64,000 nt of DNA from Cynocephalus volans (lineage: Eukaryota > Chordata > Mammalia > Dermoptera > Cynocephalidae), in contig NC_084478.1 of assembly GCF_027409185.1 (NCBI RefSeq), positions 84,055,624 to 84,119,623 of the forward strand, given 5' to 3'. Shown here in pieces: positions 56,184-64,000 of this stretch. The first letter of the stretch is position 1. Each line of letters begins with the position of its first letter. A model generated the notes under the pieces. It made no database searches and was not told the origin of the DNA. It worked only from the letters and a program-made list of their open reading frames with translations. The position numbers and the translations under genes were made by a program.

Positions 56184-57124
56184 GTTTCCCCTATGTTTTC
56201 TTTAAGAAGTTTTATTGTCTCAGGGTGTATATTTAAATCCTTAATCCATTTTGAGTTGATTTTAGTATACGGTGAGAGGTATGGATCTAGTTTCATTCTC
56301 CTGCATATCGATATCCAGTTATCCCAACACCACTTGCTGAAGAGGCAGTCCCTTCCCCAGTGAATAGGCTTGGTGCCTTTGTCAAAGATCAGATGGCTGT
56401 AGGTGTGTGGGTTGATTTCTGGATTCTCTATTCTATTCCATTGGTCAGTGTGTCTGTTTTTATGCCAGTACCATACTGTTTTGGTTATTATAGCTTTGTA
56501 GTATAGCTTAAAGTCAGGTAGTGTTATGCCTCCAGCTTTATTTTTTTTGCTGAGCATTGCTTTGGCTATTCGTGGTCTTTTATTGTTCCATATAAATGTC
56601 TGAATAGTTTTTTCCATTTCTGAGAAAAATGTCTTTGGAATTTTGATGGGGATTGCATTGAATTTGTATATCACTTTGGGTAGTATGGACATTTTCACTA
56701 TGTTGATTCTTCCAATCCAAGAGCATGGAATATCTTTCCATCTTCTTGTATCCTCTCTAATTTCTCTCAGCAGTGGTTTGTAGTTCTCATTATAGAGATT
56801 TTTCACCTCCTTGGTTAACTCAATTCCTAAGTATTTTATTTTTTTGGTGGCTATTGTAAATGGGCAGGCTTTCTTGATTTCTCCTTCTGCATGTTCACTA
56901 TTGGAGAAAAGAAATGCTACTGATTTTTGTGTGTTGATTTTGTATCCTGCTACTGTGCTGAAATCATTTATCAATTCCAAGAGTTTTTTTGTAGAGGTTT
57001 TAGGCTGTTCGATATATAGGATCATGTCATCTGCAAACAGGGACAGTTTGACTTCATCTTTTCCAATCTGGATGCCCTTTATTTCCTTCTCTTCTCTGAT
57101 TGCTCTGGCTAGTACTTCCAACAC
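56184..57124 (-). pseudogene. L1 ORF2 segment (reverse transcriptase to thumb), inverted
   Basis: A minus-strand open segment of about 310 codons in L1, starting [20 protein letters not shown], with the catalytic FADD, then [20 protein letters not shown] and the thumb region, up to KLLKENIGE at the target junction. The frame is unbroken but it lacks the endonuclease and most of the RT palm start, so it cannot act alone. Confidence 0.9.
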
Positions 57125-57175
57125 TATGTTGAATAGGAGTGGTGAGAGTGGGCATCCTTGTCTAGTGCCTGTTCT

Positions 57176-58027
57176 TACTTCATGAATACGACCCCAAAAG
57201 CACGGGCAACCAAAGGAAAAATAAACAAATGGGATTATATCAAACTAAAAAGCTTCTGCACAGCAAAAGAAACAATTAAAAGAGTTAAAAGACAACCAAC
57301 AGAGTGGGAGAAAATATTTGCAAAATATACATCTGACAAAGGATTAATATCCAGAATATATAAGGAACTCAAACAACTTTACAAGAAGAAAACAAGCAAC
57401 CCAATTAAAAAATGGGCAAAAGAGCTAAGTAGGCATTTCTCTAAGGAAGATATCCAAATGGCCAACAGACATATGAAAAAATGCTCAACATCACTCAGCA
57501 TCCGGGAAATGCAAATCAAAACCACATTGAGATACCATCTAACCCCAGTTAGGATGGCTAAAATCCAAAAGACTATGAACGATAAATGCTGGCGAGGCTG
57601 CGGAGAAAAAGGAACTCTCATACATTGTTGGTGGGACTGCAAAATGGTGCAGCCTCTATGGAAAATGGTATGGAGGTTCCTTAAACAATTGCAGATAGAT
57701 CTACCATACGACCCAGCCATCCCACTGTTGGGAATATACCCAGAGGAATGGAAATCATCAAGTCGAAGGTATACCTGTTCCCCAATGTTCATCGCAGCAC
57801 TCTTTACAATAGCCAAGAGTTGGAACCAGCCCAAATGCCCATCATCAGATGAGTGGATACGGAAAATGTGGTACATCTACACAATGGAATACTACTCAGC
57901 TATAAAAACGAATGAAATACTGCCATTTGCAACAACATGGATGGACCTTGAGAGAATTATATTAAGTGAAACAAGTCAGGCACAGAAAGAGAAATACCAC
58001 ATGTTCTCACTTATTGGAGGGAGCTAA
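57176..58027 (+). pseudogene. L1 ORF2 C-terminal segment
   Basis: A plus-strand open segment that begins in [20 protein letters not shown] and ends at the native ORF2 stop after SLIGGS. It carries the C-terminal cysteine-rich motif [18 protein letters not shown]. Antisense frames at 57379-57876 are shadows. It is the 3' continuation of the inverted segment to its left. Confidence 0.9.
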
Positions 58028-58044
58028 ACATTAATATATAAATT

Positions 58045-58074
58045 CACACACACACATACACACACACACACACA
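58045..58074. repeat. (CA)n microsatellite in L1 3'UTR
   Basis: CACACACACATACACACACA-type run, followed by the G-rich polypurine tract (GGGCGGGGGAGGG) of the L1 3'UTR. Confidence 0.85.
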
Positions 58075-58297
58075 AATCGGGCGGGGGAGGGAAGAAGATA
58101 TAACAACCACAATTATTTGAAGTTGATACAACAAGCAAACAGAAAGGACATTGTTGGGGGGGAGGGGGGAGGGAGAAGGGAGGGAGTTTTTGGTGATGGG
58201 GAGCATTAATCAGCTACAATGTATATCGACAAAATAAAATTAAAAAAAATAAAATAAAATAAAATAAATTAAAAAAAAAAAAAATAAGTTCAGGGGC

Positions 58298-58649
58298 TAC
58301 TACAACTTCCTCTTGGTGAGTCACGAAACTCATTAGCACAGTAAAAGCCCCAAGAATTTCTACATTAAAGACAACTTTCTAATTTTGCTTATATAGAGTT
58401 TCCTAAATTTATTCACCAGAGAACATTTTTTCCTTTAACACCTATTAACATGTCAAAGTACTAGTGTTTCATAGAATACCTTTAGCAAAATGCTAAGATG
58501 GGAAAATGAGAAAGGTAAGTACTGTGAATAACTGAAGTCTAAATACTATTACAATACAATATCAAACATTTCATCAGTGTTTTGAATAAGAAAACAGACT
58601 TAATTCTTCACTCTTTTAAATCCTTGATTGTAAGTGAAGATGCATAATA
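58298..58649. other. Intergenic, nothing recognised
   Basis: Single-copy-looking sequence between the L1 and a MIR. Confidence 0.4.
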
Positions 58650-58910
58650 AATAGCCCAAGTCAGGTTTTTAAATGTAGTGCCATAGGGGAAATGCTTTGA
58701 GGTCAGACAGACCGGGGTGCAATCCTAGTTAACTTCTTATTAGCTATGTAACCTCGGATAAATCGTTTAACCTCTCTGCAGTTCAGTTTTCTCATAAGTA
58801 AAATGGGAATAGTAATATTCTCCTTAGAGAGTTGATGTGAGGATAAAATGTGATAATGTATATCAAGTACATAGTAAAGTGGTTGGCACATCCAAGGTCT
58901 TGTACAGTAT
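58650..58910 (+). mobile_element. MIR SINE
   Basis: GAGGTCAGACAGACCGGGGT, TTAGCTATGTAACCTCGGAT, CTCTCTGCAGTTCAGTTTTC, ATAAGTAAAATGGGAATAGT and AAAGTGGTTGGCACATCC follow the full MIR order from head to 3' end. It is nearly complete. Confidence 0.9.
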
Positions 58911-61659
58911 CTATAATTGTACACAGCAGAAATTCTGAAAGGGAAAAAAACTAAAGACCTGAGAACCCACAAACTAATTGCTAGCTTTTTCATGGAAATA
59001 GAATAGTTAGTTTTACCAGATTAGAGCCTTGAGCTCTGTGGTATTTGTATTACTAAAATTCTCCTTTTAATACTGAATTACACTGGGTTTATTTACTTGT
59101 GAGTGTTGCAAAGAGAGGGCTGTTTAGTTTTTCACTAGGCCAAAGGGGATCGCACGTGTAAAGCTGCCTGCCACTGATTAACAAATTAGTAACATTTTAG
59201 AAGGGTTGGAGTTTACGGTGGGTAAGAGTAGGCTATTAACTGACATAATGGAGTTAGGCAAAAAGAATCTATTTGTAATCTATATCATTTCAGAGTCCTG
59301 GAATACACCAGGACAAGTTTTATAATTCGCAGTATGAAAGTAAATAACCTAAATGGGATGTTTGGCTGTTTCTGGATCCCCTGGGGTTGGGTCTTTTAGC
59401 ACAAGTGACGTTAAGTATGAGTTTGCAGGGAATAAGGGCATCTTTTTCAGTACATCGCACAGAAAAATTATGTATAGAACTTCTGCTTATGCGTGCAATA
59501 CAAGAGTGAAAAATTTAACATCTTGTTCACCGGGATGAGAACTTACTCTTTTTCTAGTTCTGCTTTCAAGGCTGTATCTTAGCAGTCCAGGTGGCACTGT
59601 ATGTGCCTCCCTCAGAATACTGACCTGAGACATGCAGGAAATGTGAAAGCTGCTACGTTTCTGTTTCCACAGCAAGAGATGATGAGCATTCTGGATAATC
59701 TGTAAGATTGAAAAGTGAAGATGATCAAATGCCCCTGTGCCTTATATGGGTGGGTATTCATTCACTGGCAGTCCCGTACCCCAGAGGCAGCAGACATATG
59801 CAAATCTCTAAAGACTGGTGTGCTACATGAAAGCATTTGTAACCAGCCCAGATGTTCACATTCCAAAAGTAGTGAGCCTGCTATATTATGAACAAAGATT
59901 ATTTTATTTATCAGCATTATCTGATTTATAATACTGGCTGGTATTTGACTTAAATAGATGTGATGACAGCTCAAAATCACCTGACTTTAATGGCATATTT
60001 TGGGTCTCGCTATTCACAAAATTACCCTGTCTTGCTGTTATTCCACTGGACATAATTGAGATAGCTATTATAGTATTTTAAGTATTGGTGTGTTTCTAAA
60101 AAGGAGTGAGATATCTAGAAAATAAGAGGCTTTGGGATTAATAAGCAACATCATTTATGGTATAAATGTTTTTTTCCTGACCTCCAGCCTTTTGGGAAAC
60201 CAAAGTACACTCCGAATCAGCTTGCTTAATGTACTGATAATCACTTTCTTTATATTCCCTGCACAATAATGGACTTGGCACTTCAAGATTAAAAAGTTGA
60301 CAGTGGCCATCCCCTACAGTTTATGCTTAGCACAAACTTATGAAATCCATGTGCCATTCAGAGTGCTCCCATAAGTGTGAGGTCTGGGTCCTTGAAGACA
60401 GAAGCCAGCCAGCCAGGGTGGGTTACCCTTGCCACAGCAGGCTGGCAAACTCTCACGCCACTGAGTTAACCAGGCAGATTCCAAACACAAGGCAAATTTC
60501 TTCTAGGAAAAGTGGAAAAGTAAAAGTGGCTCTGATAATATCTTTGGATTCACGGCCCTGTGATGGGTGCAACATTCTGCCTTACCTGGAATCCCAGTCT
60601 TAGGGGATTCTTGCCCCTAAGTCTGAACAAAAAGCAGTTGTATTGGCCCAGGTCTTCAGTAAGAGATACAGATTGAATAATTTATGTTTGTCAAACAAAG
60701 AAAAAGTGAGGCAGCAAGTGCTTAAGTATACATCACATCCCACCTATCTGAAATTTCTACCAAGAAGACAATTGACAAAGTGAAAGACAATTCTGGAAGT
60801 GTAACGAACTTTCTTGCCTCGCTGCTCCAGAGAAGTGATGCTATTTTTTTGATGTTCACTCCTTGCTGATGGTTGGCTGCCTCAGAATTTTGTAAGTGTG
60901 GTTTGGCAATAAACCTTTGCAGAAGTTGGCTTTTAGGACTCTGCCATGTGGGTTTACTTTTTCCACTGCAATTCACATTCTTATTTGGCACAGAACACAT
61001 ACTCCAAGCAATTATTTGAATTAAAATCATGCTCTTTCAGACATTGAGGCCTGAACTGAAAAACCCAATTATCAACTTCCTTCATGGTTTCACTCTCAGG
61101 GTAAGATTAAGCTAAGGCTGCAAAGTAAAGCTCATCTGGTGAGGACTAAATAAAAATTGTAGATACATCAAAAAATTAGGCTCTGCATAATAGAAGACAG
61201 CTGCAGCATTTAGCAAGTCAAGTTACCTCTTTCTGCCATCTGCATCTATGCTGCTTCCCTCAATCTCACTTGCTCTTGCTGCCTATGAAGTAGTGATTTC
61301 ACCATTATTCAACAGATGTCTCTACTTGAACCAAGAATGATGCATTTGAGTCTTATTGCATGCTGGCTAAGCTCTGGTTCTCTTTCTGTTTTGTCCTAGA
61401 TCTCTTCCTTTCCTTTAAAATTCTAGGTTCCACATAAACCCTTTCTACTATGCGAAGTGACTGTGGCAGTGTATGTACACTTCTTTCCAGCCATTGGTTC
61501 TCAGGGATTGGGAAGAGTAGGGAAAGAACATGATGGAGTCTGGAAGAACTTAGGTTGAGTCGCAATTGCTTTATGATCTTACATGTCACCCCTTCCTAGC
61601 TTCAGCTTTTTCATCTGTAAGATAGGGGCAATACTCTATCATTAACAGTATTTTTGGGA
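58911..61659. other. Longest stretch without a named repeat in the right third
   Basis: 2.7 kb with no recognised repeat, except a weak MIR-like phrase near 61600 (TTTTTCATCTGTAAGATAGG). Frames 60340-60603 (plus, 87 codons) and 60722-61030 (minus, 102 codons) have no motif I recognise. It may simply be unique intergenic DNA. Confidence 0.45.
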
Positions 61660-62670
61660 TACTCTTCCCTGAACTATGAGTGCTCTCTAATGTTCTATCC
61701 TTGACCCTCTGACTCTCTTTCACCATTCATTTCCTTGTCCACATGGATTCATGTCGACTTTGCTTAGGCGATTTCGAATTTTATATTTTATCTCCTTTGC
61801 CTAGTTTCCTTCTCTCCTTTATTATCTCCTTCACTTTTCATGAGTTTAACTGCCAACTCTATACAGATGACTCCCAGATCTCTCTAGTCAGTGGTACTAT
61901 TTCCAGTTATTTAAAATGTTTCTTGGCTTTGACCATTCCTCTCTATTTCTAGTGTTACCACCACTCATGAAGCCACTGTGACACATGCTCGGTTTCTGCT
62001 GTTTTCTCCAGTTCTTGTCTTTCCAAATTCCAGTCCATCCTGCATACCAGTACCTGAGTAATTCTTATAAAATTTATCTTTCATTATGTCAATATATCAC
62101 TCAAGATCATAAAATTAATAGCTAGTTCCTATTGTATCAGGTCTACAAAGCCCTCTACCATCTAGTCATATCTTATTTCTGTAAGATTATGGCCCTACCA
62201 CCCCACAACACCCGCCCTATGCTTCAGAATAGATGGCCTCGTCAGTGTTCTTACCACATTCATGTTATTCTTCTTACCTGGAATGCTATTTCCTTCTTTC
62301 TAGCATCTATCTCAATGTTACCCATCTTAATCACACCTAGCTTAACTCCTGCCTCTTCCTTAAAACTCTCTCCAGTATAGACCATACACTTTCCCCCTGT
62401 ATTGATATACTCAGTGTTTAAGCATCACTAACAATCACACACTTATCATGTGTACCACACTAAGCCTACATTAGGTATGTAATTAGCAGCATCGCTTTTA
62501 TGGCAACAAGCACACCAAGTCTGTGTTAGACTTATGTGCTTTTCTTATTTTTCCCTGCAATTTTGCACATTCTTTGAGGGCAGAGGCCACTTTTTATTTA
62601 TGTTTATATCCCTCCACAGTAATGTTTGAGGTGTACCTTCAGGAAATGCTTTCTGAATTGAACTGATTGA
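61660..62670 (+). mobile_element. L2 LINE fragment
   Basis: TTAACTGCCAACTCTATACA then GATGACTCCCAGATCTCTCT, ACCTGGAATGCTATTTCCTT, and near the end TTTGAGGGCAGAGGCCACTT and CAGGAAATGCTTTCTGAATT match L2 in order. The plus frames 61743-61952 and 62132-62380 lie inside it. Confidence 0.72.
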
Positions 62671-63189
62671 TTGGAGACTTGCATTATTTCAGGAACACAT
62701 ATCAATTCGGAGCTTAGGGTTGGACAGCACAGGTAAAGCAGTCAAATGAAGAGCCATGGTATTATTGCATTAGGTAACTTTTCCAGGAGCTGAGGGGCTC
62801 CCTTCTTATCTAGAAACATGGAGAACAAGTCACTTGAAAAATGGTAGCTACCGAAAGGAGGAGCCCCTCCCTAACCTAGTGTATTATGTGTGATGCTTTC
62901 AGGGATGGAACCTAGGATTCCTATTCTCGAGCAAAGGAAAATGGCAAGTGTAAGAATAGGTTGTTTATAGGCTGGTGGCCAAAATGCTGGGTTGAGATGA
63001 TAAAAGCAAGCCAACTGGATGTATTTAGAGAGAATACAAGAAGAAAGAAATTGGGTTCTGGAATATGGAAGATATATTAATAATGTAAGTTTACTGTGGC
63101 CTGAAAAAGGAACAGAACCATTTGGTGAAAAATATCAGTTTATGATTATTTGGCTTGACTTCTGACCCCTTAATATTAGATATGATCAT
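62671..63189. other. Intergenic, nothing recognised
   Basis: No gene signal or named repeat. Confidence 0.4.
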
Positions 63190-63345
63190 AAAACATCACA
63201 CCTTAGAGCTGAAGCTATCTTAGAGATCATGGAATTGCAACTAGAAACTGAAGTCCAGAGAGAAGGGACTTGCCAAAAGTCACATGTTGAACCTAGTGGC
63301 AGAGTAGGGAAATATCTCCCATGCCAGAGCTCTAGCAATGTTTTT
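63190..63345 (-). mobile_element. MIR SINE, reverse orientation
   Basis: GAAACTGAAGTCCAGAGAGA, GACTTGCCAAAAGTCACATG and CTAGTGGCAGAGTAGGG are the antisense MIR core landmarks. Confidence 0.75.
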
Positions 63346-63454
63346 CCATCCTTCTATTTCTGGTGAAAGAGGAACAGGAACTGATATAACTTTCTTTCAA
63401 ATGGACCTTTAAAAGGTCTATAAACTGAAAGTAAATAGGAGCAAGGAGAGATAC

Positions 63455-63665
63455 TGAGTGGTATAGTGGTTAAAGGTTTGGACTTTGGAGCCAGGATCTG
63501 TCACTTACTAGATATGTGACTTTGGGTTTCTCTGAGTTTAAGTTTCCTCATCTATAAAATGGGGCTATTTAATATTTACAACTGACAAAGTGATTATGAC
63601 TATTAAATATAACAAAGCCTGTGAATCACCTGGTACATAATAGGCATTCAACAAATGTTAGTTGC
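63455..63665 (+). mobile_element. MIR SINE
   Basis: GTGGTATAGTGGTTAAAGGT, TTTGGAGCCAGGATCTGTCA, CCTCATCTATAAAATGGGGC and CCTGGTACATAATAGGCATT then CAACAAATGTTAG give the full MIR order. Confidence 0.9.
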
Positions 63666-63829
63666 ACATTTAAATCAATCTAACATTTTGTTAGATTTGT
63701 TAACAATTTAACAATCTAACATTTAAATCAAATATTTTCTATACACACCCCTATTTTGCAAGGGTTGCAGAGAATACTGAAATGAAGGTGAAAAGGTCTC
63801 TGACTTCAGTGAGTTCCCATTGAATCCCC

Positions 63830-64000
63830 TACTGCCCAAACTCTTTACTGGAGCCAGGCTACTTTCTTTATGTCCCCTCACTCAACTTGGGGTCATGTGC
63901 ATTGCAACCTGTTACTTTCCTTGCACGTTCTGCCTCTTCAGTCCTTGCCACCAATCCAGATCCTATCTAATCTTTAAGGCCCAAATTCTACCTTCTCTGT
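63830..64000 (+). mobile_element. Probable L2 fragment, cut by window edge
   Basis: CTTTCCTTGCACGTTCTGCC and TCTAATCTTTAAGGCCCAAA resemble the L2 3' region (CTTCAAGGCCCAGCTCAAAT type). Low divergence control is not possible by eye. Confidence 0.5.

Larger units (their letters stand above)
56184..58281 (+). mobile_element. Young 5'-inverted (twin-primed) L1 insertion
   Basis: 56184 to about 57174 is antisense ORF2 and about 57175-58281 is sense ORF2 C-terminus, 3'UTR and an A-tail. The duplication AAATAAGTTCAGGGGC (16 bp) is at 56168-56183 and 58282-58297. Both halves are open: minus frame 56159-57124 (RT with [11 protein letters not shown]) and plus frame 57158-58027 (cysteine motif, ending [10 protein letters not shown]). 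The parent order is kept across the switch with about 27 bases lost. This is the youngest-looking L1 in the window. Confidence 0.95.

Noticed and set aside
58045..58074. CRISPR-like or other short regular repeats
   Set aside because: All short-period arrays here are simple microsatellites, and the only longer arrays are the L1 5'UTR monomers. This is a mammalian genome.
60340..60603. Plus-strand 87-codon frame
   Set aside because: No known motif and no splice or promoter context; composition is not convincing.
60722..61030. Minus-strand 102-codon frame
   Set aside because: No recognised motif, no acceptor/donor or poly-A context that I could see. Likely chance in unique DNA.
63665..63735. 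Small hairpin AATCTAACA TTT TGTTAGATT and nearby repeats
   Set aside because: A short AT-rich palindrome at the end of a MIR; such structures are expected by chance in this composition.
39331..64000. ZDHHC15, the expected next gene after UPRT in human
   Set aside because: I looked for its conserved C-terminal coding sequence on the minus strand and did not see it. In human it lies farther downstream than this window reaches.

Overview
This is nuclear DNA from a placental mammal. It carries one recognisable protein-coding gene with GT-AG introns, and the rest is mostly interspersed repeats: L1 LINEs of several ages, tRNA-derived SINEs, LTRs, MIR, L2 and MER5-type fragments. There are no Alu, B1 or carnivore/ruminant SINEs. 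The young SINEs have a tRNA-like head (A and B boxes), a body reading CTATATAGG and CACTGGCTGAG, and an A-rich tail. They look most like the tRNA-Ile-derived t-SINEs (CYN family) of colugos (Dermoptera). I infer a colugo such as Galeopterus, but this rests on memory of the family and not on an alignment.

The gene is UPRT (uracil phosphoribosyltransferase homolog), + strand. Its last six coding exons lie at 13294-13336, 16047-16116, 17181-17243, 20011-20172, 20867-20965 and 22999-23105. Together they encode 180 C-terminal residues with all phases compatible. The first coding exon is not in the window, so 1-13293 is taken as intron 1. UPRT is X-linked in human, so the window is probably X chromosome.

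Layout. 1-10290: an L1 ORF2 fragment, a (GT)n tract inside a 20-bp inverted repeat, a near full-length dead L1 (2591-8890) with tandem GC-rich monomers in its 5'UTR, an unassigned GC/CpG-rich stretch, and the 5' end of another L1, all L1s on the minus strand. 10665-11184: solo LTR with a 6-bp target duplication. 11191-23105: UPRT introns and exons, with a 5'-inverted L1 (17854-18443) and an unassigned 300-bp retroposon (18869-19168). 23106-25630: UPRT 3' region with two t-SINEs. 25632-39330: old L1s, LTRs, MER5A, MLT1 and a degraded possible retroviral interior. 39340-46800: mostly single-copy DNA with one tRNA SINE and, on the minus strand, a 94-codon open segment framed by a splice acceptor and an AATAAA. 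46815-58281: a second L1-rich block with two clear 5'-inverted L1s (50010-51189, 56184-58281) and one older probable one. 58282-64000: low-copy sequence with MIR and L2 fragments.

The repeats do not act together as a system; they record a layered insertion history. The points most worth following are the unassigned retroposon, the L1 5'UTR monomers, the nested deletion states of the t-SINE, the cluster of 5'-inverted L1s, and the minus-strand candidate terminal exon.
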